58,733 nucleotides of DNA from CAZKNF01 sp964554105 (GTDB taxonomy: Bacteria; Bacteroidota; Rhodothermia; Rhodothermales; VXPQ01), in the NCBI GenBank assembly GCA_964554105.1, contig CAZKNF010000015.1:1-58733 (forward strand). The letters run 5' to 3'. A program made the translations under genes and the position numbers. Shown piece by piece: positions 45,725 to 54,837 of the stretch. Position 1 is the first letter of the stretch. Every line of letters starts with the position of its first letter. The notes under the pieces were generated by a model, which saw nothing but the letters and a program-made list of their open reading frames with translations, made no database searches and was not told the origin of the DNA.

Positions 45725-46768
45725 ATGGCAAGTTCACGGCGGCAATTCTTGAAAACGTCGGCGGTCGCAGCGATCGGCGCACCATTCGTGCAGACAGGCG
45801 GGGTGCCTCGGCGCGAAGTCATCATCGGCCACGGTGACTTTCGCTATCGCGTGGACGCAGGGTGGAGTGCTCTCGACCCGTCGAAGACGCCGGTCAAGAA
45901 CTGCCACGAAATGGTGATGGACCGCCGGCGGCGCCTCATCATGATTACCGACGAGGTGCGCAACAACATCCTCATCTTTGACAAGTCCGGCCGCCTGCTC
46001 GATTCGTGGGGCACTGAATATCCCGGCGGCCACGGTCTTACCCTCTGGGATGCCGGCGGCGAGGAGTTCTTGTTCATCACGGACTTCGAGCGCGGAATTG
46101 TCGTAAAAGCGACGCTGGACGGCCAGGTGTTGATGACGCTCGAACACCCATCCACGATCGGCGAATATCCCACGGACGCGCCATTTTTGCCGACGGAGAC
46201 GGCCATCGGTCCGAACGGCGACATCTACGTGGCGGACGGTTATGGATCACAGTTCGTCCTGCAGTATTCTCACGAGGGCGAGTTCATCCGGAAATTCGGT
46301 GGGCAGGGGGATGCTGACGATCAATTTTCAACCGTACACGGCGTGACCGTCGATGATCGGGGCAGCGGAGAACCGACGCTCCTGTGCACCTCCCGTGGCC
46401 ACAACAGCTTTAAGCGCTTCACGCTGGAGGGTGTCTATCGCGATACGATATTTCTGCCAGGTGCGTACGTGTGCCGCGCGGTCATTGACGGCGATCACGT
46501 CTATGCGGGGGTCTGCTGGTCCCGCCTACGCTATCTGAATCAAACGCCCGACTCCGGATTCGTGACGATTCTCGACGAATCGGATCGCGTCGTTTCGAAC
46601 CCTGGTGGCACGGAACCGATCTATCGGAGCGGCGAACTCGAACTCGTCGTCCAGGCGGATCCCATTTTTAAGCACTGCCACGACGTGTGCGTGGATGACG
46701 AGAAGAATCTCTACGTGTGCCAGTGGAATGCGGGCGGTACCTATCCTGTTAAGCTCCACCGAGTGTAG
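45725..46768 (+). CDS. Tat-exported NHL-repeat beta-propeller protein
   Basis: A 347-residue protein starting MASSRRQFLKTSAVAAIG, a typical Tat signal; the start at 45725 is chosen over 45683 because it places the twin arginine near the N-terminus and lies 4 bp after the DUF1501 stop. The mature part has NHL/6-bladed propeller repeats: IMITDEVRNNILIFDKSGRLLDSWG, LTLWDAGGEEFLFITDFER, GDIYVADGYGSQFVLQYSHEGEFIRKFGG and NLYVCQWNAGGTYPVKL. Propellers of this kind bind ligands or partner proteins, or act as lactonase-like enzymes. Third gene of the exported block. Confidence 0.88.
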   Translation: MASSRRQFLKTSAVAAIGAPFVQTGGVPRREVIIGHGDFRYRVDAGWSALDPSKTPVKNCHEMVMDRRRRLIMITDEVRNNILIFDKSGRLLDSWGTEYPGGHGLTLWDAGGEEFLFITDFERGIVVKATLDGQVLMTLEHPSTIGEYPTDAPFLPTETAIGPNGDIYVADGYGSQFVLQYSHEGEFIRKFGGQGDADDQFSTVHGVTVDDRGSGEPTLLCTSRGHNSFKRFTLEGVYRDTIFLPGAYVCRAVIDGDHVYAGVCWSRLRYLNQTPDSGFVTILDESDRVVSNPGGTEPIYRSGELELVVQADPIFKHCHDVCVDDEKNLYVCQWNAGGTYPVKLHRV

Positions 46769-46771
46769 TCT

Positions 46772-48271
46772 ATGCAAAGGAAGTGGTGGATTTCTGCGGT
46801 AGTGATCGCAGTCGCGATACTCACAGTGCTGATTTTCGGCGTCGAGCGCGGCAGTGCCCCGACGTTCGTGCTCTTCGTGGGACGATTCCACCCGACCATC
46901 GTCCATTTCCCCATCGCGTTTCTAATTCTTGCGATCCTGATCGAGGGGCTGGCCCCCCGGTCCTCCTACGTAGCGGGGGTTCGCGCCGCCGTTCCTTTCA
47001 TTCTGCTGCTGGGCGCGTTGAGTGCGCTCGCGGCCGTCACTGTCGGCTATCTGCTCTCTCTGGGCGGCGGATACGACGACGATCTGCTTTCGGTGCACAT
47101 GTGGCTTGGCCTCGCGGTGATGGTACTTGCGTTTGTGCTGTCCCTCATCTCCATGTGGAATCCGTCGCCGGGTCCACTCTTTCGCGGGTCGCTGTTTGCA
47201 CTGGGCATCCTCGTCGTTGTGGCGGGTCATCTCGGCGGCAGCCTTGCTCGTGGCGGAGGCTATCTGACGTATTACTTGCCCGAGCCGGTGAAGGCGTTCG
47301 TCGGGCTCCAGACGGGTTCGGGTGCAGGGCTCATTAGCAATATCGATTCTGCCGTCGTCTATGTGGATCTCGTCCAGCCGATTTTCGACCGACGCTGTGT
47401 GAAGTGCCACGGTGCCGGGAAGTCGAAAGGCGATTTGCGGCTCGATTCATGGGAGGGTGTCGAGGAGGGCGGCCGTGACGGCGTCGCCGTCGTTGCGGGA
47501 AATCCCTCGCAGAGCGAAATCACGCGTCGGATCACGCTGCCGCCGTTCGATGAGGACGCCATGCCTCCCGATGGTGAAGCGCCGCTGGACGTCGGCGAGA
47601 CGGAGGTGATCCGCTGGTGGATTGCGAACGGCGCCTCTCCCGAGACAAAGGTTGCGCAAATCGAAGAGATGCCTTCCGCCGTCGAGACGTATCTCCGGCG
47701 CGTCTCGGCACCACGGGTTCCTGTACGTTCGGGCATTTACGCCCTCGACGTTCCCTTCGCCGATTCGGCCGCGCTCGCGGACTTGCGATCCACCGGACTC
47801 GTCATCTCGCAGATCGATGCGGGCGCGCCCTTTCTACTCGTCAGCGCAGCCGGCTTGCATGATCAATTTACCGATGCCGATTTAGATGAACTGCGGCCGA
47901 TCGCCGACCAGATCGCGCAGCTCGATATCGGCCATACTTCCGTGACCGGTGCTGGTGCGGGCGTGCTCGAAGAGATGCCGCACCTCACGCGCCTCCATCT
48001 CGAAAATACCGCGATGGACGACGATGCCTTGCTGCATCTCGATGAACTGGAGTACCTTGAATATGTGAATCTTTACGGTACGCAGGTCGGAGACGGTGGT
48101 CTGCAGCACCTTACCGGTCTGGAAACGCTTCGATCCGTCTACCTGTGGCAGACTCGCGCGACGGAAGAGGGCGCCCGGGAGCTCCGATCCGCCCTCCCGA
48201 ATGTGCGAGTCAATCTCGGCGCCGGTTTTGCGGCGATGGACTCCGATTCCACTGAATTGGCTGTTCCATGA
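46772..48271 (+). CDS. membrane-bound c-type cytochrome with DUF2231-like and leucine-rich-repeat domains
   Basis: A 499-residue protein. Four to five N-terminal transmembrane helices (about 8-160) with FHPTIVHFPIAFLILAILIE and LLSVHMWLGL are DUF2231-like, with His residues that could ligate haem. A PSCyt1-type domain follows with C209-V-K-C212-H213 and EDAMPPDGE. The C-terminal 180 residues are leucine-rich repeats (HLTRLHLENTAMDDDALLHL, YVNLYGTQVGDGGLQHLTGL). The membrane cytochrome could pass electrons to or from the exported DUF1549/1553 protein (inference). Its stop overlaps the next gene's ATG (ATGA, 48268-48271). Confidence 0.88.
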   Translation: MQRKWWISAVVIAVAILTVLIFGVERGSAPTFVLFVGRFHPTIVHFPIAFLILAILIEGLAPRSSYVAGVRAAVPFILLLGALSALAAVTVGYLLSLGGGYDDDLLSVHMWLGLAVMVLAFVLSLISMWNPSPGPLFRGSLFALGILVVVAGHLGGSLARGGGYLTYYLPEPVKAFVGLQTGSGAGLISNIDSAVVYVDLVQPIFDRRCVKCHGAGKSKGDLRLDSWEGVEEGGRDGVAVVAGNPSQSEITRRITLPPFDEDAMPPDGEAPLDVGETEVIRWWIANGASPETKVAQIEEMPSAVETYLRRVSAPRVPVRSGIYALDVPFADSAALADLRSTGLVISQIDAGAPFLLVSAAGLHDQFTDADLDELRPIADQIAQLDIGHTSVTGAGAGVLEEMPHLTRLHLENTAMDDDALLHLDELEYLEYVNLYGTQVGDGGLQHLTGLETLRSVYLWQTRATEEGARELRSALPNVRVNLGAGFAAMDSDSTELAVP

Positions 48272-50178
48272 TTCACAGCCGCCATATATGTGGAATGCTG
48301 CTCGCTGTTGTCGGGCTCGTATGCGGCTGTGCGCCGCTGGAATCCCGAGACGCCGAAACGGATCCCCGAGACGCGCCGGCGGACACCGTTGCTGACGTCC
48401 GAATCGTCGAAGCGATTGGCGGCGATCGGTCGTTGACATATGCTGTTGACGTACACGACACGATAGCGGTCTTCGGCCGGGGCACGAATGTCGTCATCGT
48501 GGACGTTTCAGATCCATCCCGGCCCGCTGAGATCGGATCCGTTTCGCTGCCGGGCGAGATTCGCGACGTAGCTGTTCGCGGAACAAACGTATATGCAGCC
48601 GCCGACTCAGGCGGACTTCACATTATCGATCTTTCCGAGCCGAACACGCCCGCCGCAACCGGCAGTATCCGCTTTAAAGATCTGGCGTACGGTGTGGATT
48701 TAGACGGCGATTACGTCTATGTCGCAGCAAGATCAGAGGGACTCCGAGTCATTGACGTCACGGACCCAGCGACTCCGGTCGAGGCCGCTTACTTCAGCAC
48801 GCCGGACGAAGCCGTAGATGTCGTCGTTCGTGACGGCTTCGCGTACATCGCCGCGTGGTACGAGAGCATGCGCGTAGTCGATATCCGCGATCCGGCGGCT
48901 CTTGAGGAGGTCAGCTATGCATCGTACGACAGCTACGACAACGGCGCTGCATGGTCCGTGCATGTTGATGGGGAGATCGGTCTTGCGGCAGTGCCGGAAA
49001 TGGGACTGCGGACCGTCGATATTTCTGATCCGCGAGACGTTAAGCTGTACAGGGTCTACCGCGGGCTGTTCGCTCCGGCCGGCGCCGCGGTGCGCGGTCG
49101 CACGGCGTTTGTAGCCGATCAGAGCGCCGGTTTGCGGGTCCTTGACCTGGCAGATCCCAGAGAGCCAGTCGAGATTGGCTCGGTAAAACTTCCGGGGCGT
49201 TCGATGGCCGTATCTCTGCAAGGAGACATCGCTTACGTCGCTGCGCGCGAGGGCGGACTCCGCGTCGTCGACATCTCCCGCCCGTATGATCCGCACGAGA
49301 TCGCCTACGTAGATGCCGCCGATGTGATCGTGGACGTCTCGGTCGCTGGCGACACGCTCGCAGCGGTCGGAAGCCAGAACGGAGTAAATCTCCACCGCGC
49401 GTCGGCGGACTGGAGCAAGGGCGCGGCTATCGCGACTCCGGCGCAACGAGTCATATTTCACGGCAATCGGCTTCTGACGGCGGGGACTGGAGGTGTCAGC
49501 CTCTACGATCGATCGAACCCTACGTCTGCGATCGTCACTTCGAATATGGCGGGGACACCGCACGGATTGGCGGCTTCGGGCGACATCGTCGCGGTCGCCG
49601 TCGAAGAATTCGGCGTCCGATTTCTGGCTATCGGCACACCCGGCGACCTGCGTGAAGTCGGATCCTTCGAGCCGGATCGAGCCGGCATGGCCTCGAGCGA
49701 CCGGCACCAGGTGCTGCGCACTCCGCCATCTGCGTGGGACGTTGTGATCTCCGAGGATCTCGGGTTTGCAGCCTTCGACGACGGCGTTCGCGTGATCGAC
49801 ATTTCCGATCCCGCCCGTCCCGCGCTTGTTGCGCTGCACGCCCTGCCGGAACGTGCGTATCGGCTGCTGCTGCGGGACAGCCGTCTATACGTCGCATGCG
49901 ACGACGGGCTGCGAGTGATCGACGTATCGGATCCAGAGCGTCCTGCAGAGGTCGCTCACGTGAAAACACCGTCGTTCGCAACCGCGCTGGCGCTGGACGG
50001 TGACCGCGTATATGTCGGCGATCTCAGCGGGGTACTTACCGTGACATCTACATCCGAGCCGATGGAGCGCATCCATGAGGTCAAAATCGCCGATCAAATT
50101 CTGGGTCTTGCTCTTGTCGACACCGGCATCGCTGCAGCGGTCGGTGAGCAAGGAGTGCGGGTTGTCGCGGTACCGTAA
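48268..50178 (+). CDS. LVIVD-repeat lipoprotein
   Basis: A 636-residue lipoprotein with lipobox GLVCGCAP (Cys21). It contains about ten LVIVD repeats of roughly 40 residues, each ending in a variant of V-x-I-V/I-D-V/I-S-D-P, e.g. VVIVDVSDPSRPAEIGSV, LHIIDLSEPNTP, LRVIDVTDPATPVEAAYF, LRVVDISRPYDPHEI and LRVIDVSDPERPAEVAHV. These repeats form a beta-propeller-like fold in surface and S-layer-associated proteins. It is the last gene of the five-gene exported block and is coupled by a 4-bp overlap to the membrane cytochrome. Confidence 0.9.
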   Translation: MIHSRHICGMLLAVVGLVCGCAPLESRDAETDPRDAPADTVADVRIVEAIGGDRSLTYAVDVHDTIAVFGRGTNVVIVDVSDPSRPAEIGSVSLPGEIRDVAVRGTNVYAAADSGGLHIIDLSEPNTPAATGSIRFKDLAYGVDLDGDYVYVAARSEGLRVIDVTDPATPVEAAYFSTPDEAVDVVVRDGFAYIAAWYESMRVVDIRDPAALEEVSYASYDSYDNGAAWSVHVDGEIGLAAVPEMGLRTVDISDPRDVKLYRVYRGLFAPAGAAVRGRTAFVADQSAGLRVLDLADPREPVEIGSVKLPGRSMAVSLQGDIAYVAAREGGLRVVDISRPYDPHEIAYVDAADVIVDVSVAGDTLAAVGSQNGVNLHRASADWSKGAAIATPAQRVIFHGNRLLTAGTGGVSLYDRSNPTSAIVTSNMAGTPHGLAASGDIVAVAVEEFGVRFLAIGTPGDLREVGSFEPDRAGMASSDRHQVLRTPPSAWDVVISEDLGFAAFDDGVRVIDISDPARPALVALHALPERAYRLLLRDSRLYVACDDGLRVIDVSDPERPAEVAHVKTPSFATALALDGDRVYVGDLSGVLTVTSTSEPMERIHEVKIADQILGLALVDTGIAAAVGEQGVRVVAVP

Positions 50179-50207
50179 CACCCTCCTCATGCAGATGGAC
50201 GAACGGC

Positions 50208-51818
50208 CTACTGTTCTCCTCGCATTCGATCGATTACGCCGCGGGTCGCCTCGATCCGCTCCAGCAATCCGTCCCGATAGCGCCAGGCCTGATGGTCGAC
50301 GTGCTCGTGGCGCTCGCCGGTGACGTGTTCGAGCTCGGATAAAATCATTTCGGAGTGATCAAGGAGACTGTCCAGTGCGTTCGGGTCGTGAAATCCGCCC
50401 CCATCCACCGTGACGTAGACGGGCGTGGTGTGCGCTACCTGCGTTGGACCGGCCTCCGCACGCGCCGCAATCCACATACCCTCTTGCACCGGCATGCTGA
50501 GTTCGATTTCAACTCGGTCGCGAGATTGCCCCGCATCACCGGAAGAAGCGGCAGCCATCACCCTGCCGTGCGACAAAATCTCAACCGTTTCGAGCGGGAT
50601 CTGTTGTGAGTGGCCGTCCGCAATGACGCGAACGTGCACACTGTCTCCCGGCTCGACATCCACGAACGTCCCCGGCTTGCGGCCATCTACCTCCAGAAAG
50701 AGAAGCGGTCCGCTGCTGGCGAACGTTCGGCCGGCGCGAACGGCTTCCATCCACGATTCATACGTCAGATCACCGTCAATAAAGGTGTAGAAACGGGCGT
50801 TCCCGATCTGTGCGTTCTCGTGAATCGGGATCTCGGCGGTGCCGTCGTGCGCCTTGCCGCACCATGGGAAGTCTGAGCCAGCCGTTGCGGTTACCGGTAT
50901 TCCGAGATTCAAGAGATGGTAGTAGTGCTCGGTGATGAGTGGTCCTCCCGGCGCACAGAACTGGACGACTTCAAGAAGATCTACTTTGGCGCGCAAGCCG
51001 TCGAGCGTGAGACCGCGGTAGCCGTGGAAGGTCTCAGCCTGGTGGGCGTAGCCTCCGACTCCGCCCAGTGCACGTAGGCTGTCAAAAACCAGGTCGTAGA
51101 AGTAGTATCGATCCGGGAAACGGACGAACTTCGATGCTCCGAGTCCGATCACATGTCCGAGCTCCGGCGTGCGCGGATCCTCCTGACCCGAAACGAGCAT
51201 GTATCCGGATTCGCGATAGACGCCATCGCGGCCAAACGCATATTGGGAGTAATATTTCTCCCAGAAATCGCCCATCCGAAGCAAATTTCCCACTCGGATG
51301 TCCTCGGCCGCAATCCAATCGGTCAGCAGCGGATCCTCGCGAGGTGACCGGCGGATATGGATGTGATCATCCGCTGAGTACCATCCCATCGCCGCGGCAT
51401 CGATCCAGCGTACCATCTCGTATTTACGTTGGACGGTGCCGGACACATGGAGCGTGTCTTGCACTTCGAGGAATTCGTTTCCTTTGGTGATCGAGAGAAC
51501 ATAGGTGCCGGCGTCGAGCGCAAGGTCGAAGGAGCCGTCGACATAAAACGAACTGTCCGGCTGGTAGCCGTACCCATCAGCGTGATCCCACATCCCGTAC
51601 ATGATGCTGATGGCCTGCTCGGGAAGTCCGGCCGCACGCCCGTTCGAATCCTTCAGCTGCACTCGGACGGGTGTTCGTTCTCCCGATGCCTCTTCGACAA
51701 TCGTCACGTGAAGCGCAGGCTGCGCGCCTCGGTGCATGAGCGCCATGACAGACCCGCTCACGAGAACGGTGATGACGACGAACGGAAGAGCCCATCGGGC
51801 CTGCTGAAATTCGGCCAT
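50208..51818 (-). CDS. CehA/McbA-family metallohydrolase
   Basis: A 536-residue protein starting MAEFQQARW with one N-terminal transmembrane helix (about 9-28), hence exported or membrane-anchored. Residues about 35-140 are a beta-sandwich. The PHP-like metallohydrolase domain follows: YSADDHIHI, HVIGLGASKFV, GGVGGYAHQAE, a later SDFPWCGKAHDG and the GNARFYTFIDGDLTYESWMEAVRAGRTFASSGPLL block that marks CehA/McbA proteins. The longer frame to 51848 begins with TTG and is less likely. Characterised relatives hydrolyse carbamates such as carbaryl; the natural substrate here is unknown. It is convergent with the LVIVD gene and divergent from the PPIase gene. Confidence 0.88.
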   Translation of the reverse strand: MAEFQQARWALPFVVITVLVSGSVMALMHRGAQPALHVTIVEEASGERTPVRVQLKDSNGRAAGLPEQAISIMYGMWDHADGYGYQPDSSFYVDGSFDLALDAGTYVLSITKGNEFLEVQDTLHVSGTVQRKYEMVRWIDAAAMGWYSADDHIHIRRSPREDPLLTDWIAAEDIRVGNLLRMGDFWEKYYSQYAFGRDGVYRESGYMLVSGQEDPRTPELGHVIGLGASKFVRFPDRYYFYDLVFDSLRALGGVGGYAHQAETFHGYRGLTLDGLRAKVDLLEVVQFCAPGGPLITEHYYHLLNLGIPVTATAGSDFPWCGKAHDGTAEIPIHENAQIGNARFYTFIDGDLTYESWMEAVRAGRTFASSGPLLFLEVDGRKPGTFVDVEPGDSVHVRVIADGHSQQIPLETVEILSHGRVMAAASSGDAGQSRDRVEIELSMPVQEGMWIAARAEAGPTQVAHTTPVYVTVDGGGFHDPNALDSLLDHSEMILSELEHVTGERHEHVDHQAWRYRDGLLERIEATRGVIDRMRGEQ

Positions 51819-51941
51819 TGAGAGAAGCTTGGATTGCAGGGACGCCAACGATGTTACGGTGGCATTGGGCTAGATACAACCCGGCTGGTTCGCATCGATT
51901 CGATTGAGAAACTCGGCGGTATTCCGATCGTTCGAGCGCGC

Positions 51942-53657
51942 ATGGTGCGTATACCTCTCCTCACGATCTCGCTGGTTTTTGCCGTTGCCTGGCTCCCGAC
52001 CGACGTGGGTTCCCAGCCGCTCGGTGCTACGGATTCCACCAGCGCCTCCGCGAATGCAGCGGATGGCTCCGCACCCGCGCATGACGCCGAGGTTGTCGCA
52101 CGCATCAACGACGACAAGATCACGATCAAACGGTTCAAGGGATCTTACGTCCGCCACCTCATTCAGACCGGCGAGAACGACACTCCCCAGCAGCGCTTTT
52201 CGCACCTCAACGACCTCATAGATACCTATTTACTTGCCGAGGTTGCCCGCGACCGCGGCCTGGAGGACGCAGATTATCAGTCGTACATCGATCTCGAGAT
52301 TCGAAAAGTAGTCGGCGGACGGTACTTCGAAGTAGCTTTCGCCGATTCGCTGCCGGATCCGTCGGAAGCTGAGGTTCGCGAAGCGTTCCGCCGCACGAAT
52401 GAGAAGGTGATCCTGCGACACCTATTCTTTCGGACAAGCGCAGAAGCACGGGCCGCGCGGAATCGACTGCAAAATGGGGCTGATTTCGTGGAGCTTGCGA
52501 ACGAGATTTTCGAGACGTCCCGCTTCGACTCGACGGCAGGAACTCTGGGAGCAGCGGAATACTGGGACCTAGATGACGCAGTAGCGGAAGCAGCGTGGCC
52601 GCTCCAGGTCGGCGAATATTCCGAACCCGTGCGCAGTCGCTACGGGTGGCATATTCTTCGTGTGGAAGACCGTCTCCGAAATCCAATCCTTACCGCAGAC
52701 GCATTCGAGCGACGGCGTGAGGATTTGGCGCATCGGGTGCGGGCGCGTCGGTTTAGGCTCGATGGCAGCCGCTTCGTACGTGCATTTATGGACAGTCTGG
52801 ACGTCGACGTCAACGTCGAAGCGATGAGTACGCTCCGCACAATCGTCATACGGGAGCTCGCGCAGGAGGATGCCCCCCAGATGCCGCGAACGACTCTGGA
52901 ATCTGAGGAGGTCGCTGTGATCAAGGACGACTTCTCCGGAGAAAGTACACTGGCCACGTACGTGTTCGACGGGGTACGCAGAGTGTTTACTGCGGCGGAT
53001 TATTTCGAATGGCTGGGCCACCTTCCGTACGACGAAGTCCGTCACCGCACTGCTGCGTCGGTTGGCCGTGCACTGCGCAATCAGGTGCTCGCAGAACGAG
53101 GACTGACCATGGGCCTGCACAATGACCCGATCGTTCTGGATGAAATCGAGTATCGCGCCTCCGCATATCTCGCCGCGGCGCTTCGCAATGAGCTGCGACG
53201 AGAACCCGACGTCGTGCCCACCGAATCGGATCTCCGAGAAGCGTATGAGCGGCTCGGCTATGGAAAGCTCGAGAACGCGCGGGCCGATTACTGGCACATT
53301 AAGTTTGACGTACTCGCCGCTGCCGAAGAGGCGAAAAGCCGGATCGAATCAGGAGATGTCGAACCTTCTGCATTTGCGCAGTTCGAAACCCAGAGCGGCG
53401 CCGATCTCACATCGACCAGCGAGTTGAATACCTACATCCGAACGGCACCACTTAAGATGCCCGTCATCGTCGGGGTTGCAGATGATGAATGGCATGTATT
53501 GCGGGTCGACGATCGGTCGATCGAATACAACCGCTTTGAGGATGTCCGTCATGAGATTGAGGCGACGGTCGGTCCATTCCTTCCCGAAATTCACCTTCTA
53601 AGAGCGCTTCGAGAGAAGGCGAACATCGAGATCGACTTGGACCTATTGCACGGCTAG
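51942..53657 (+). CDS. periplasmic parvulin-type peptidylprolyl isomerase (SurA/PpiC-like)
   Basis: A 571-residue exported protein with signal peptide ending near VGSQ; the start at 51942 (MVRIPLL) is chosen because the frame upstream (to 51834) lacks a signal peptide. After an acidic linker, VVARINDDKITIKRFKGSYV opens a SurA-like helical chaperone region, and residues about 145-265 form a parvulin domain: VILRHLFFRTSAEARAARNRL, GADFVELANEIFE, GTLGAAEYWDLDDAVAEAAW and RSRYGWHILRVEDR. A second, weaker parvulin-like segment lies near the C-terminus (YWHIKFDVLAAAEEAKSRIE). It likely assists outer-membrane protein folding. Confidence 0.85.
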   Translation: MVRIPLLTISLVFAVAWLPTDVGSQPLGATDSTSASANAADGSAPAHDAEVVARINDDKITIKRFKGSYVRHLIQTGENDTPQQRFSHLNDLIDTYLLAEVARDRGLEDADYQSYIDLEIRKVVGGRYFEVAFADSLPDPSEAEVREAFRRTNEKVILRHLFFRTSAEARAARNRLQNGADFVELANEIFETSRFDSTAGTLGAAEYWDLDDAVAEAAWPLQVGEYSEPVRSRYGWHILRVEDRLRNPILTADAFERRREDLAHRVRARRFRLDGSRFVRAFMDSLDVDVNVEAMSTLRTIVIRELAQEDAPQMPRTTLESEEVAVIKDDFSGESTLATYVFDGVRRVFTAADYFEWLGHLPYDEVRHRTAASVGRALRNQVLAERGLTMGLHNDPIVLDEIEYRASAYLAAALRNELRREPDVVPTESDLREAYERLGYGKLENARADYWHIKFDVLAAAEEAKSRIESGDVEPSAFAQFETQSGADLTSTSELNTYIRTAPLKMPVIVGVADDEWHVLRVDDRSIEYNRFEDVRHEIEATVGPFLPEIHLLRALREKANIEIDLDLLHG

Positions 53658-53669
53658 AGCCAGCCACAC

Positions 53670-54734
53670 TCAGGCTAACTTGATACGATCATCTAAATAG
53701 ACGTCCTGAATAGCCTGCAGCAGCTCGACGCCCTCGCTCATCGGACGCTGGAAGGCCTTTCGTCCAGCGATGAGGCCGAGGCCTCCCGCTCGCTTGTTGA
53801 TGACCGCCGCGCGAACGGCTTCACGCATGTCATCTCGTCCGGAGGCCCCGCCAGAGTTCACCAGGCCGCACTGACCCGCGTAGCCGTTTACGACCTGATA
53901 GCGCGTCATGTCGATCGGATGATCGCTCATCAAGGTGTCGTACATGCGCTCATCGATCTTACCGTAACCCGGCCCCAGGGCAGTAAAGCCCCCGTTGAGC
54001 TTCGGCAGTTTCTGCTTGATGAGATCTGCTTCGATCGTGGCGCCAAGATGATTCGCCTGCCCTGTCAGGTCCGCCGCGAATTCGAAGTTCTTCCCGTTAC
54101 TGCGGAGGGCAGCCTCGCGTACGTAACAGAAAAGGATCGTTGCCATTCCGTAATCGTGTGCGATAGAGAAGGCCCTGGCCACCTCCTGCAGCTGCCGCCG
54201 TGAGCCGGGCGAACCGAAGAAGACCGTCGCGGCAACTCCGACACATCCCATATTCCATGCATCGCGGACTCTGGCAAATACGATGTTGTCGTTGCGCTGC
54301 GGATAGGTAAGCTGCTCGTCGTGATTGAACTTTAGGACGAGCGGGATCCTGTGGGCGAATCGGCGTGCGACGGCTCCGAGAACGCCGAACGTCGTCACGA
54401 CGCCGCTGCAACCTGATTCTACGGAGAGTTCGAGCGCCGTCTCCGGATCGAAGTATCGAAGATTCGACACGAATGCACTGCCTGCGCCGAAGGCGATACC
54501 GTGATCGAACGGAAAGAGCGACAGGTATCCCGACCCGGCGAGCCGGCCGTGGCTGAACAGGGACTCTAAGCTGCGCAGTATGGGAGGGGAACGATCCGAA
54601 CACCCGAAGACGCGGCTAACGTAGTCGGGGCCGGGCTGATGCAAGTTGTCGCACGGAATCGTGCGGCAGCGATGCTCGAGGAGATAGTCTGATTCTTCGC
54701 CAAGGAGTTCCTGAAGGGTTTCAGTGATGGCCAT
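53670..54734 (-). CDS. fbaB: class I fructose-bisphosphate aldolase (FbaB type)
   Basis: A 354-residue DeoC/FbaB-type aldolase, matching the 350-residue length of Escherichia coli FbaB. Conserved blocks include LLEHRCRTIPCDNLHQPGPDYV, GRLAGSGYLSLFPFDHG, HRIPLVLKFNHDEQLTYP, NMGCVGVAATVFFGS, LTGQANHLGATI, NSGGASG and INKRAGGLGLIAGRKAFQRPM. The Schiff-base lysine lies in this C-terminal region, in GLIAGRKAF. It splits fructose 1,6-bisphosphate in the cytoplasm. The frame open to 54800 runs through the upstream hairpin and is rejected; start is ATG 54734. Confidence 0.95.
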   Translation of the reverse strand: MAITETLQELLGEESDYLLEHRCRTIPCDNLHQPGPDYVSRVFGCSDRSPPILRSLESLFSHGRLAGSGYLSLFPFDHGIAFGAGSAFVSNLRYFDPETALELSVESGCSGVVTTFGVLGAVARRFAHRIPLVLKFNHDEQLTYPQRNDNIVFARVRDAWNMGCVGVAATVFFGSPGSRRQLQEVARAFSIAHDYGMATILFCYVREAALRSNGKNFEFAADLTGQANHLGATIEADLIKQKLPKLNGGFTALGPGYGKIDERMYDTLMSDHPIDMTRYQVVNGYAGQCGLVNSGGASGRDDMREAVRAAVINKRAGGLGLIAGRKAFQRPMSEGVELLQAIQDVYLDDRIKLA

Positions 54735-54764
54735 CAACTTGGGGTGACATGTAGTTCTACAAAC

Positions 54765-54804
54765 AGGCGTGAGGTACAGGGTCGAAACCCCGTACCTCAC
54801 GCCT
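54765..54804 (-). terminator. strong intrinsic terminator of the T9SS cargo gene
   Basis: A 13-bp perfect stem (54765-54777 with 54792-54804), one mismatch, then a further 4 bp enclose a CGAA tetraloop. It lies 33 bp after the T9SS cargo stop (54838) on the minus strand and 30 bp before the fbaB start. On the minus strand it is followed by TGTTTGT rather than a long T run; the high stem stability compensates. Confidence 0.75.
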
Positions 54805-54837
54805 TCTTACTTCAGGTGATATAGCTGCAAGCTACAT